A stretch of 49,776 bases of DNA from an uncultured Clostridia bacterium. GTDB taxonomy: Bacteria; Bacillota; Clostridia; Christensenellales; Borkfalkiaceae. Where the stretch lies: positions 1 to 49,776 of the forward strand of contig CANRLK010000009.1 of the NCBI GenBank assembly GCA_947631465.1, written 5' to 3'. A program made the position numbers and the translations under genes. This document shows, piece after piece, positions 33,119-40,589 of this stretch (the stretch's first letter is position 1; each line of letters begins with the position of its first letter). Below the pieces are notes generated by a model that saw only the letters and a list, made by a program, of their open reading frames with translations, was not told the DNA's origin and did no database searches.

Positions 33119-33687
33119 GGGCGCGCTACGGTCTCACACGGGTAGAACCCCATGTTCGGTCACCGTTCGCGCCTGAGATGCGCTCACTCCTGTCGCATTG
33201 CGCCAACGGTTATCAACCATTGGCTAAGTGCAATGCTCCACCCCTCCGAGGGGACGGCAAGGGAAAACGAAAAACGCAAGTTTTCAACGCAACCCCACTC
33301 CTTGGCTCCCCCTCTGGAATAGGGGGAGCTGTCGAGGCAAAGCCGAGACTGAGGGGATGTATCCTTATTTCCAAGCTCGTCTGCGAAGCACCACTTTCGG
33401 CGCGCAAAGACGGCGCGCCACTTTCCTCTCATAGGGGACAGCAAGAAAAAAGCGTAAAGACGGCGCGCCACGGTCTCACAGGGTAGAACCCCGTGTTCGG
33501 TCACCGTTTGCGCCTGAGATGCGCTCACTCCTGTCGCACTCCGCCAACGGTTATCATCCATTGGCGCAATGCAATGCTCAACCCTCAAGGGAACAGCGAG
33601 GAAAAAAGACATGTCGCCTCGCCCCCACTTGGCTCTCCCTACGGAGAGTGGGAGCTGGCACGCGCTTGCGCGTGACTGAGGGGGTGT
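33119..33687 (+). repeat. imperfect 125-base direct duplication plus two CTTGGCTCC elements
   Basis: 33119-33243 and 33466-33588 are near-identical copies (both contain GTTCGGTCACCGTT, CGCCTGAGATGCGCTCACTC and CAACGGTTATCA). Each is followed by a CTTGGCT...CTGAGGGG element (33301-33360 and 33628-33687). The block therefore looks like a tandem duplication of a roughly 345-base unit. Confidence 0.8.
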
Positions 33688-34113
33688 TACCTTATTTGAA
33701 GCAGCAGACAATAAGTTTGGCGCGCTCCGAATGGGGCACGTCGCTTTTTTTCGCTGAGCCGCATTATCTCTTCATAAAAAGATTTAGGCGCATCGGAAAG
33801 GATCTCCGACGCGCCCATTTTGAAAAGCATTTGCGTGTGATCTGATTGATTCAATTTTTTCGATCCTATCTTCCCTTGATCGTATCTTTCCCTCATTCAA
33901 AACTCTTCATAAAAATAGGGACGCCCCCAACATGGAGCGCCCGCACTGAGTATCCATGTTGAATGCGTCACAATTTCCTAATTACACGGAAAAAGGATAC
34001 GTCGATGCCTTAGTACCATGTAATCATTATGAAACTGTAACGCAAAATTATTCTATCATATCCCTTTCCTTTATGCAAGGGGTTTTCAATATTTTTATTG
34101 CGCTTTTTTCTTC
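33688..34113. other. gene-free stretch with one hairpin
   Basis: No supported gene. AACATGGA (33929-33936) pairs with TCCATGTT (33953-33960) around a 16-base loop, inside a conserved-looking but unrecognised stretch. A short minus-strand ORF (33687-33896) has no start signal or recognisable product. The stretch is more A+T-rich than the neighbouring islands and may be decayed sequence or a small RNA. Confidence 0.4.
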
Positions 34114-34140
34114 ATAAAGAGAGGACCTGTCCCGTATAAT
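34114..34140 (+). promoter_or_regulatory. candidate sigma-E-like promoter for the spoIIIA operon
   Basis: ATA (34114-34116), 16-base spacer, CGTATAAT (34133-34140), partly matching sigma-E. The -10 ends six bases before the ATG at 34147, so transcription would begin at or next to the start codon. Confidence 0.4.
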
Positions 34141-34146
34141 AGACCG

Positions 34147-35016
34147 ATGCTGGATTTTCTTCCCGCGCGGCTCATATCCGCCGTGAGGCATATCAACCTC
34201 AACAAGCTCTATGAGCTCCGCGTTCGCGCACGGAAACCGCTCTATGCAAATCTTTGCGGCAACTATGTCTGTCTGTCCGAGACGGGCGTATGCTCCCCGC
34301 GCGAGGCGATCCTGCCCACCCAAGCCGAGATCGAGGAGATCTTGTTCTCCGCGAGCGGCTACTCCCTTTATGCCGTCGAGAACCAGCTCAAATGCGGCTT
34401 TCTCACGGGCAGTTGCGGCGAGCGCATCGGCATCGCGGGCGCGTTCGTCTATGAAAAGGACGCCGTTCTCTCCGTCCATTCTGCGACCTCGCTCTGCATC
34501 CGTATCCCGCATGAGATCTTGGGCTGCGCCGACGACATCTATGCCCGTTGTTTTCAAAATGGGCTGTGTTCGCTCCTATTGCTCGCGCCCCCTGGCGAGG
34601 GTAAGACGACCATCCTTCGCGATCTTTGTCGTCTCGTCTGTCAAAAGACCCAAAAAAACGTGCTCGTGTGCGACGAGCGCGGGGAACTCTCGGCGGGCGA
34701 ACTTGGCGAAACTGCCGACTGCATGAAATTTGCAGGCAAGCTCACCGCTTTCACCGCGGGCATCCGCGCAATGCGACCCGACGTGCTCGTCTGCGACGAA
34801 CTCTTCGGCGACGACTACGCCGCGATCAAACGCGCCGCAGAATGCGGGCTCACCGTCTTTGCCTCCACCCATTTGAAACGCTTCGAGGACGTGCCCGAAA
34901 AGCTCTTCTTCCGCTATGTGTTCTTGGACGGCTTGGGAAAAGTCGGCAAGATCTTGCAGGCGGACGGCAAAGAGGTCACAGACGGCAAAGAGCTCTCAAA
35001 CGCCGTGACGGCATAA
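34147..35016 (+). CDS. spoIIIAA: stage III sporulation protein AA (secretion-type ATPase)
   Basis: A 289-residue cytosolic ATPase that powers the mother cell-forespore channel (feeding tube), related to type II/IV secretion ATPases. Walker A PPGEGKT is at residues 148-154, and the later MRPDVLVCDELFGDDY is the Walker B region. Length is slightly below the Bacillus protein (307). First gene of an eight-gene operon. No Shine-Dalgarno is seen before ATG 34147, in keeping with a leaderless start. Confidence 0.96.
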   Translation: MLDFLPARLISAVRHINLNKLYELRVRARKPLYANLCGNYVCLSETGVCSPREAILPTQAEIEEILFSASGYSLYAVENQLKCGFLTGSCGERIGIAGAFVYEKDAVLSVHSATSLCIRIPHEILGCADDIYARCFQNGLCSLLLLAPPGEGKTTILRDLCRLVCQKTQKNVLVCDERGELSAGELGETADCMKFAGKLTAFTAGIRAMRPDVLVCDELFGDDYAAIKRAAECGLTVFASTHLKRFEDVPEKLFFRYVFLDGLGKVGKILQADGKEVTDGKELSNAVTA

Positions 35017-35069
35017 GGAAATCGAATTGACGGAGAAATGACCGATATTTTGAAAGAGGGGGGACGGGA

Positions 35070-35540
35070 GTGCTTTGGCTGAAATTTTTGCTCGGGGGGC
35101 TTTCGATCGCCTTTTGCACGCTGCTCGGGTATCTGGCTGCGGACAAATACCGTCGGCGAAAGGGGTTTTACCTCTCTTTGCAGTCGCTGAACGAGAAATA
35201 TCTTGCGGAGCTAAAATTTTCGCGCAAGCCGCTCGGGGAGTTCTTAAAGACCTGCGAGTTCCGCGGCGACTTTCAAGCCTTTCTCGAAGAGTTCCAAAAG
35301 ACGCGCACCGCCGAGCCGACCCTTTCCTATCTTTCGAAAGGGGAGAAGGAGGAGATCAAAGAGCTCTTTTCAATGCTCGGAAGAGGGGACGCTACTTCGC
35401 AGCTCGGCTATTTTTCCGCGCAGGCGGAGACGCTCAAAAAAAAGTGCGAAGAGACGGGCAAAGAGGCAAAGGAGCGAAGCGAACTGTACTTAAAGCTCGG
35501 GCTGCTTGCGGGGCTCGCCTTTGTGATCTTGATCGTATAG
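35070..35540 (+). CDS. spoIIIAB: stage III sporulation protein AB
   Basis: A 156-residue protein with an N-terminal hydrophobic anchor (about 4-21), a helical cytosolic-facing body resembling GspF-like domains, and a C-terminal hydrophobic end (LLAGLAFVILIV). Family features include the RRRKGFYLSLQSL and SQLGYFSAQAETL stretches. Start is a GTG at 35070 with GGGGGGACGGGA in front. It lies between spoIIIAA and spoIIIAC in the standard order. Confidence 0.93.
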   Translation: MLWLKFLLGGLSIAFCTLLGYLAADKYRRRKGFYLSLQSLNEKYLAELKFSRKPLGEFLKTCEFRGDFQAFLEEFQKTRTAEPTLSYLSKGEKEEIKELFSMLGRGDATSQLGYFSAQAETLKKKCEETGKEAKERSELYLKLGLLAGLAFVILIV

Positions 35541-35553
35541 AGAATGTATAAAT

Positions 35554-35751
35554 ATGGATATTTCTATCATTTTTAAGCTCGCGGCGATCGGGATCTTGAT
35601 CACGGTCGTCTGCCAAGTGCTCAAAAAATCGGACAGAGACGACTTTGCGACGGTCGTCTCGATCGTGGGGCTCGTGATCGCGCTGTCGATCGCGGTCACG
35701 ATGATCGCGGACCTGTTTGCCCTCATCAAGGACATCTTTTCGCTCAAATGA
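35554..35751 (+). CDS. spoIIIAC: stage III sporulation protein AC
   Basis: A 65-residue membrane protein with two hydrophobic helices (about 5-22 and 33-53) joined by a short SDRDDFATVV loop, the normal size and pattern of SpoIIIAC. It overlaps spoIIIAD by four bases (ATGA). It is part of the membrane platform of the feeding-tube complex. Confidence 0.95.
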   Translation: MDISIIFKLAAIGILITVVCQVLKKSDRDDFATVVSIVGLVIALSIAVTMIADLFALIKDIFSLK

Positions 35752-36143
35752 CGGAGATCTTTCAACTCGTGGGAATCGCGCTGACGACGGCGGTCGCGGC
35801 GCTCATCTTGAAGGGCACAAAGCCCGAAATGGCGCTTGCCGTCACCGTTGCGGGGAGCATTGTCATGCTGCTCTTCGCCTTCGAAATGCTTCGGGGCAGC
35901 CTTTCCCTCTTCCAGAAGATCGCCGACGTGACGGGCATCGACTCCTCGCTCGTCAAGATCCTGCTCAAAATGATCGGCATCGGCTATCTCGTCGAGTTCG
36001 CCTCGGGCATCCTTGCCGATTTCGGGCAAAACGCCCTTGCGGACAAGCTCGTCTTTTGCGGGAAGATCTTGATCCTCGTCCTCGCCGTTCCCATCGTCGA
36101 AAACGTCCTTCGGCTCATCCTCAAACTCTTGGAGTTGATATGA
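35748..36143 (+). CDS. spoIIIAD: stage III sporulation protein AD
   Basis: A 131-residue membrane protein with four hydrophobic segments, homologous to SpoIIIAC in its N-terminal part (IFQLVGIALTTAVAALILKG). The conserved GIGYLVEFASGILADFGQ stretch is typical. Starts inside spoIIIAC's stop and ends inside spoIIIAE's start, so all three are translationally coupled. Confidence 0.95.
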   Translation: MTEIFQLVGIALTTAVAALILKGTKPEMALAVTVAGSIVMLLFAFEMLRGSLSLFQKIADVTGIDSSLVKILLKMIGIGYLVEFASGILADFGQNALADKLVFCGKILILVLAVPIVENVLRLILKLLELI

Positions 36144-37345
36144 AAAAATCCCTCGTGCTCCTTTTGTGTCTTCTGCTTATTTTCTTCGCGCTGTCATCGC
36201 GCAAGCCAACGCTCACGGTTTCGGCTTTCACAAAAGAGGGGACGGCGGGGGATGCCGCTGAGGCGGGGGCGATGGAAGAGCTCGAAGGGAATCTCGACGA
36301 ACTGTTGGACGCGCTCGATACCGAGGCGCTTCAAAACTATCTCGACACGCTCACGGACTTTCGCGGAACGTCGGTCAAGGACAAGCTCAAACAGCTCGTG
36401 ACGGGGGATGCAAGCCTCGACTACCCGAGTTTGTGGCAGGCGCTGTTGGGACTGCTGTTTGAGGACGCGAGCGTCTTTTTGCCCGCTTTTGCGCTGATTT
36501 TGGCGGTCGCATTGCTCTGCGGCATCCTCAATGCCTCGAAAAATGGCTTTTTGCATAGTACTATGTCAGACATAATAGGCTTTGTCGGGTACATTTCGGT
36601 GGGCGCGGTCGTGCTTTCGTGTCTCATTTCGGTGCTGTCCGTCGGATTTACGGCGGTCGAGCAAATGAAGCGGCAAATGGAGCTGATCTTCCCGCTGCTC
36701 CTTACATTGATGGCGGCAAGCGGGGGGGCGGTCTCGGCGGCAGTGTTCCGACCCGCGGTGGCGTTCATGAGCGGCGCAGTGTTGGAGCTGTTTACGTCGG
36801 TCGTGCTGCCCGTGTCGGTGGTCGTCATCGTGCTGGCGTTCGTGGGGAACTTGTCGGACAGCGTCCGCACGGAAAAGCTCGGCGATTTTTTTAAGAGCGT
36901 CTCGAAGTGGCTCATCGGCTTGACGCTGGGACTGTTCAGCCTGTTTTTGTCGGTGCAGGGAATGACGGCTGCGCAGTACGACGGCGTGTCCCTTCGCGCC
37001 GTGAAGTATGTGATCTCGGGCTCTGTGCCCATCGTCGGGGGATTTTTGTCGGGCGGAGTGGACCTCGTGCTCGCGGGCAGCGCCCTCATCAAAAACGCAC
37101 TCGGCTCTGTCGCCTGCTTCCTGCTCGTCGCATCCATCGTGCGCCCGCTCCTGCTGTTGTCCGCCTTTCAGCTCTTCCTGCGCCTCTCCGCCGCAATCGC
37201 CGAACCCGTCGGCGGCAAGATCCCCGCCTTTCTCTCCCGCCTTGCGGGGGATACGGGCTACTTCGTCGCCGCGCTCCTCTGCATCGCCTTCCTCTACTTT
37301 CTGACCCTGCTCCTGCTCGTCTGCTCCTCGGGGGTGTTCTTTTAA
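36140..37345 (+). CDS. spoIIIAE: stage III sporulation protein AE, carrying an in-frame palindrome
   Basis: A 401-residue polytopic membrane protein with a cleavable-looking signal (MKKSLVLLLCLLLIFFALSS), a soluble alpha-helical segment (about 40-100) and about eight transmembrane helices. Residues 138-146 (LHSTMSDII) come from the dispersed palindrome at 36549-36577 and fall in a loop between two hydrophobic segments, so the fold need not be broken. Length matches the family. It is thought to be a channel-forming component of the SpoIIIA complex. Coupled to spoIIIAD by ATGA. Confidence 0.95.
   Translation: MKKSLVLLLCLLLIFFALSSRKPTLTVSAFTKEGTAGDAAEAGAMEELEGNLDELLDALDTEALQNYLDTLTDFRGTSVKDKLKQLVTGDASLDYPSLWQALLGLLFEDASVFLPAFALILAVALLCGILNASKNGFLHSTMSDIIGFVGYISVGAVVLSCLISVLSVGFTAVEQMKRQMELIFPLLLTLMAASGGAVSAAVFRPAVAFMSGAVLELFTSVVLPVSVVVIVLAFVGNLSDSVRTEKLGDFFKSVSKWLIGLTLGLFSLFLSVQGMTAAQYDGVSLRAVKYVISGSVPIVGGFLSGGVDLVLAGSALIKNALGSVACFLLVASIVRPLLLLSAFQLFLRLSAAIAEPVGGKIPAFLSRLAGDTGYFVAALLCIAFLYFLTLLLLVCSSGVFF
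36549..36577. repeat. dispersed palindrome, copy B (inside spoIIIAE)
   Basis: Identical over 29 bases to copy A. CATAG begins at 36554, exactly at codon 139 of spoIIIAE, so it reads H-S-T-M-S-D-I-I. The left arm TACTATGTC and right arm GACATAATA differ from perfect symmetry by one base. Confidence 0.9.
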
Positions 37346-37419
37346 TGAATAAATATTCACAATATTTTGAGAGGGCAGGCGAGACCGCAAAAGCCCGAAA
37401 GGGGGATGAGGGAAGATGA
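37345..37419 (+). CDS. possible 24-residue linking ORF between spoIIIAE and spoIIIAF
   Basis: Its ATG overlaps the spoIIIAE stop (TAATG) and its TGA overlaps the spoIIIAF start (ATGA). The product is short and basic-acidic (begins MNKYSQYFER, ends KGDEGR) and unrecognised. It could be a real small protein or only a device that carries ribosomes across a 70-base gap. Confidence 0.35.
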   Translation: MNKYSQYFERAGETAKARKGDEGR

Positions 37420-37895
37420 AGGCGTATCTACTGACGTTGACGGGGGCGATCTTGCTGTCGGCGATCGTCTCGGTGCTGCTGCCCGACGGAAAGATGGGCA
37501 GATTTTTGAAGGGAATGACCCGCCTGTTCGTCTTTTCGATCGTCGTCGTGCCGCTCGTATCCCTCTTTCATGAAAAGAAATTTGATTTTTCAACGGGAGA
37601 GACGGCAATGGACGCGGCGTATCTTGAAACGTGCGCGGAGCTTTTGGAGCGGGCGGACGAGCGCGAGATTGAGGGGTATTTGTTGGGGGAGTATGGGCTC
37701 GAATCGGAAGCGGAGATGTCGCGAAAGCCGACAGGAGACTTCGGGCGGGAAAAAGTGCGGGTGAAACTTTTTTTTGAGGGAATATTCGAACCCGAGGCGC
37801 ATATAGATATGATGACCGAGATCAAAAACGTTCTCGAAAAGAATTTCGGGTGTCTTGCGGAGGTCGAATGGCAGGCGAGATCGGAAAGCTCCTAA
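37416..37895 (+). CDS. spoIIIAF: stage III sporulation protein AF
   Basis: A 159-residue protein with two N-terminal transmembrane helices (about 4-22 and 31-52, GRFLKGMTRLFVFSIVVVPL) and a soluble ring-building-motif-like C-terminal domain. Shorter than the Bacillus form (about 206). GATGAGGGAAG lies before ATG 37416. Its end overlaps spoIIIAG by 28 bases. Confidence 0.93.
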   Translation: MKAYLLTLTGAILLSAIVSVLLPDGKMGRFLKGMTRLFVFSIVVVPLVSLFHEKKFDFSTGETAMDAAYLETCAELLERADEREIEGYLLGEYGLESEAEMSRKPTGDFGREKVRVKLFFEGIFEPEAHIDMMTEIKNVLEKNFGCLAEVEWQARSESS

Positions 37896-38233
37896 ATAGC
37901 AAAACGGCAAAGACGGTGCTCTTGGCGGTTGCGGCGGTGCTGCTGCTTGCGGCGGTGTGGCTGGTCTTTTTCGGGGGCGGGAAGGAGAAAACGACGGAGA
38001 GCGCGTATGTCCCGACCGAGCGCGAGGCGCGGCTTTGCAGGTTGCTCGAAGAGGTCGAAGGGGTTGGGAGCGTGACGGCGATGATCTCGGAAGAGGACGG
38101 CGTGCCCATTTCTGCGATCGTCGTGTTTGGCGGCGCGGACAGCATTCTATCCCGCATGCGCGTGCTCGACATTACCGCAAAAGCTCTCAATCTCAAAAAA
38201 TCGTGCATTCAGGTCTATCCCGCCGAAAAATAA
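37868..38233 (+). CDS. spoIIIAG: stage III sporulation protein AG, short form
   Basis: A 121-residue inner-membrane-anchored ring protein: one transmembrane helix (about 20-40) and a single compact RBM domain (LEEVEGVGSVTAMISEEDGVPISAIVVFGG). Bacillus SpoIIIAG has about 229 residues and carries an inserted beta-triangle that builds a wide ring. The insert seems absent here. GGAGG lies before ATG 37868; an ATG at 37850 is possible but lacks a site and only adds six residues. Confidence 0.92.
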   Translation: MAGEIGKLLNSKTAKTVLLAVAAVLLLAAVWLVFFGGGKEKTTESAYVPTEREARLCRLLEEVEGVGSVTAMISEEDGVPISAIVVFGGADSILSRMRVLDITAKALNLKKSCIQVYPAEK

Positions 38234-38322
38234 CGCCTGAAAATCCGCTTTATTGCGGGAAGGCGAAAGGGAAACGCGGGAAATAAAAATATTCATTGAA
38301 AATTTATAAAGGAGATAACCTT

Positions 38323-38814
38323 ATGTCAAACACCAAAAAGATCGTACTAATGTCTACCCTTGTGCTACTGCTTGCCGTGACCGCCGTGTTCAACTTTGTG
38401 CTGGCGGGCAGGGGTGCAACCAGCGTCAATGCGAGCGGCGACGCTGCGGAAGTCAATTTCTTCACTTCGCACCGCGCCGAACGCTCCTCGACCCGCAGTG
38501 AGGAATTTGTCCAGCTCGACGGGATCATCTCCGCCTATGCTGCGGACACGGCGGAATATGCCGAGGCGGTCGCCGCAAAGAAGAAGATGGTCGGCATCAT
38601 GGAAGATGAGCTCGTCATCGAGACGATGATCCGCGCGCTCGGCTTCTCCGACGTCGTCGTCGCGATCGGTTCGGAGTCCGACAACATCAACATCTTCATC
38701 AATTCGAGCGAACTCAACGCCGATACCGTCATGAAGATCTACTCCATCTTCGAGGAAGAGAAGGGCATTCGCAACGGGAACGTGATCATCATGCCCATTT
38801 ACGCAGAAAGTTAA
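38323..38814 (+). CDS. spoIIIAH: stage III sporulation protein AH (SpoIIIAH / SpoIIIQ partner)
   Basis: A 163-residue mother-cell membrane protein whose extracellular domain docks with forespore SpoIIQ. One transmembrane helix lies at about residues 5-28. The YscJ/FliF-like domain follows, with the conserved KKMVGIMEDELVIETMIRALGFSDVVV motif. Bacillus SpoIIIAH has about 218 residues; the linker is shortened here. AAGGAGATAA precedes ATG 38323. Last gene of the operon. Confidence 0.94.
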   Translation: MSNTKKIVLMSTLVLLLAVTAVFNFVLAGRGATSVNASGDAAEVNFFTSHRAERSSTRSEEFVQLDGIISAYAADTAEYAEAVAAKKKMVGIMEDELVIETMIRALGFSDVVVAIGSESDNINIFINSSELNADTVMKIYSIFEEEKGIRNGNVIIMPIYAES

Positions 38815-38823
38815 GAAAAACAG

Positions 38824-38852
38824 TTGTAAAACGCGCGAAGATGTGCTATAAT
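38824..38852 (+). promoter_or_regulatory. extended sigma-A promoter for asp23-nusB
   Basis: TTGTAA (38824-38829), 17-base spacer, TATAAT (38847-38852) with an extended TGn (TGC) in front of the -10. A strong-looking vegetative promoter that separates the growth genes from the sporulation operon. Confidence 0.8.
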
Positions 38853-38871
38853 ATATCACCAAGGGAATATT

Positions 38872-39240
38872 ATGGCTACGATACGATACAATCCGAACGG
38901 ACAAAAGGGAAGAATTTCCTACAATGCAGACATCGTGAGCGGCATCGTCGTTTTGAGCCTGCAAGAGACCGAGGGCATTGAGCTCGTCCCGTCGAAGAGC
39001 CGGGGCATCAAGGTCTGCTTCGAAAAAGAGGGCGTCTTTGCGGACATCTCCGTGATCGCCCACTACGGCTACAACGTCCCCGAGCTCGCCTTCTCCATCC
39101 AGCAGACGGTCAAGCAGATGGTCGAATCGATGACGAAGTTCAAGATCGCAAAGGTCGACGTGCATATCCAAAGCGTCGTCTTTCCGAGCCCCGTCTCGCA
39201 GGCGAGCGAGCCGTCTCAGGAACAAGAGAGCAACAAATAA
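38872..39240 (+). CDS. Asp23/Gls24-family envelope-associated protein
   Basis: A 122-residue Asp23/Gls24 (YloU/DUF322) protein. The pattern RISYNADIVSGIVVLSLQETEGIE, an acidic VFADISVIAHYGYNVPELAFSIQQTVKQMVESMT core and VDVHIQSVVF is typical. It has a Ser/Gln/Glu-rich tail. Such proteins lie at the membrane and relate to cell-envelope homeostasis. In Clostridia they commonly precede nusB, as here. Confidence 0.93.
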   Translation: MATIRYNPNGQKGRISYNADIVSGIVVLSLQETEGIELVPSKSRGIKVCFEKEGVFADISVIAHYGYNVPELAFSIQQTVKQMVESMTKFKIAKVDVHIQSVVFPSPVSQASEPSQEQESNK

Positions 39241-39250
39241 CCGAGGAACT

Positions 39251-39279
39251 TTCCCCTTTCCCCAACGAAAGGGGAATTT
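39251..39279 (+). terminator. weak hairpin in the asp23-nusB gap
   Basis: TTCCCCTTT pairs with AAAGGGGAA around CCCCAACG, then TTTC. Probably a partial terminator or attenuator in front of nusB. Confidence 0.5.
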
Positions 39280-39294
39280 CTCGTAAGGAGAAAC

Positions 39295-39687
39295 ATGAGA
39301 AGCGACGCGCGGGAAGCGGCTTTCAAAATTGTCTTTGCGGAACTGTTCGGCGGCGATTGCGACGCGCAGTTCAAAGCGGACGTGTGCAGACATTCCAAAC
39401 TCAACTTGGAGGAGGCGAAATTCGTCTCCCGCCTTGTCTCGCTCACCGAAAAACATCGCGAAGAGCTCTTGACCTACCTTTCCGATAAGGTCACCCGCTA
39501 TGCGACGGGACGGATCTACCCCGTCGATCGAGCGGTACTGCTCGTCGCCCTCACCGAGATCTTCTATTGCGACGACGTCCCGCCCGTTGTCTCCGTGTCG
39601 GAGGCGGTGGCGCTCGCGCGGAAATATTCCACGGAAAATTCGGCAGGCTTTGTGAACGGCGTGCTGGCAGGAGTGATAAACAAATGA
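39295..39687 (+). CDS. nusB: transcription antitermination factor NusB
   Basis: A 130-residue helical RNA-binding protein acting in rRNA antitermination. The N-terminal MRSDAREAAFKIVFAELF and C-terminal FVNGVLAGVINK match the family, and the central DRAVLLVALTEIFYCDDVPPVVSVSEAVALARKY is the diagnostic region. AAGGAGAAAC precedes the ATG. Its stop overlaps folD by ATGA. Confidence 0.96.
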   Translation: MRSDAREAAFKIVFAELFGGDCDAQFKADVCRHSKLNLEEAKFVSRLVSLTEKHREELLTYLSDKVTRYATGRIYPVDRAVLLVALTEIFYCDDVPPVVSVSEAVALARKYSTENSAGFVNGVLAGVINK

Positions 39688-40535
39688 TTTTGATCGACGG
39701 AAAAGCGGTCTCCGCCCAAATTCGGGCAGAAGTCAAGGCGCGTTCGTGCGCGCTCGAAAAAACATACGGCGTCGTGCCCACCCTTGCGGTCATCTTGGTC
39801 GGGAGCGATCCCGCTTCCCAAGTGTACGTCCGCAACAAGGTCAAGGCATGCGAGGAGTCGGGCATCAAGTCCCTCGCCCATTACCTTCCCGAGACCGCCT
39901 CGCAGGAAGAGGTCGAAGCCCTCGTCAAACGCCTTGCAAAGGACGATTCTGTCCACGGCATCCTGGTCCAGCTCCCGCTTCCGAAGGGGTTGGACGCGCA
40001 GGCGGTCATGCGCCTCATCCCGACGGACAAGGACGTGGACGGCTTCTCGGCGGAGAACGTCGGCAGGCTCTCCATGCAGCAAGAGGGGACGATCGCTTGC
40101 ACTCCCTTGGGCGTGATGGAACTTTTGAAGCGCTATCACATCCCGACCGCGGGCAAGCGCGCCGTCGTCGTGGGCAGGAGCAACATCGTCGGAAAACCCA
40201 TGGCAATGCTTCTCATGAACGCCAACGCGACTGTCACCGTTTGCCATTCCAAGACCCAAGACTTAAAAGAGGAGTGCCGCCGCGCGGACATCCTGGTCGC
40301 TGCGCTCGGCAAGCCCAAATTTATCACGGCGGATATGGTCAAAGAGGGGGCGGTCGTCATCGACGTCGGCATGGACCGCGATGAAAACGGCAAACTGTGC
40401 GGCGACGTGGACTTCGAAGCCGTGAAGGACAAGGTTTCCTTCATCACCCCCGTGCCAGGCGGAGTCGGACCGATGACGGTGACGATGCTCATGTCCAACG
40501 CCTGCACGCTCTGCGAGCGCGCCCTGCGGGAATAA
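39684..40535 (+). CDS. folD: bifunctional methylenetetrahydrofolate dehydrogenase/cyclohydrolase FolD
   Basis: A 283-residue folate enzyme interconverting methylene-, methenyl- and formyl-THF. Substrate-site Tyr-x-x-x-Lys in QVYVRNKVKACEESGI, DDSVHGILVQLPLP, the CTPLGVMELL signature, the NADP loop VVVGRSNIVGKPMA and the terminal TPVPGGVGPMTVTML are all present. Starts in the nusB stop. In many Clostridia xseA and xseB follow; here they do not. Confidence 0.97.
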   Translation: MILIDGKAVSAQIRAEVKARSCALEKTYGVVPTLAVILVGSDPASQVYVRNKVKACEESGIKSLAHYLPETASQEEVEALVKRLAKDDSVHGILVQLPLPKGLDAQAVMRLIPTDKDVDGFSAENVGRLSMQQEGTIACTPLGVMELLKRYHIPTAGKRAVVVGRSNIVGKPMAMLLMNANATVTVCHSKTQDLKEECRRADILVAALGKPKFITADMVKEGAVVIDVGMDRDENGKLCGDVDFEAVKDKVSFITPVPGGVGPMTVTMLMSNACTLCERALRE

Positions 40536-40570
40536 TAGGGGAATTGAGCCCAAAAACGCAAGATGATGGG

Positions 40571-40589
40571 TACTATGTCTGACATAGTA
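40571..40589. repeat. dispersed palindrome, copy C (ispA leader)
   Basis: A perfect 19-base palindrome TACTATGTCTGACATAGTA, without the preceding CATAG found in the other copies. It lies 20 bases before the ispA start, in the region of its ribosome-binding site. Its internal ATG at 40575 opens a seven-codon frame (M-S-D-I-V-T-R) ending in TAA at 40598. Confidence 0.9.

Noticed and set aside
33115-33486. 123-codon frame in the 33-kb repeat island
   Set aside because: Runs through duplicated repeat modules whose other copies are not open in that frame.
33119-33687. CRISPR array
   Set aside because: Only two long imperfect repeats with a 345-base period, no regular spacers and no cas genes.
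34010-34030. A fifth palindrome copy (TTAGTACCATG)
   Set aside because: Only partly similar to CATAGTACTATG, and the GACATAGTA arm is absent.
38365-39456. 363-codon minus-strand frame opposite spoIIIAH and Asp23
   Set aside because: Overlaps three supported plus-strand genes and the shared promoter; no motif.
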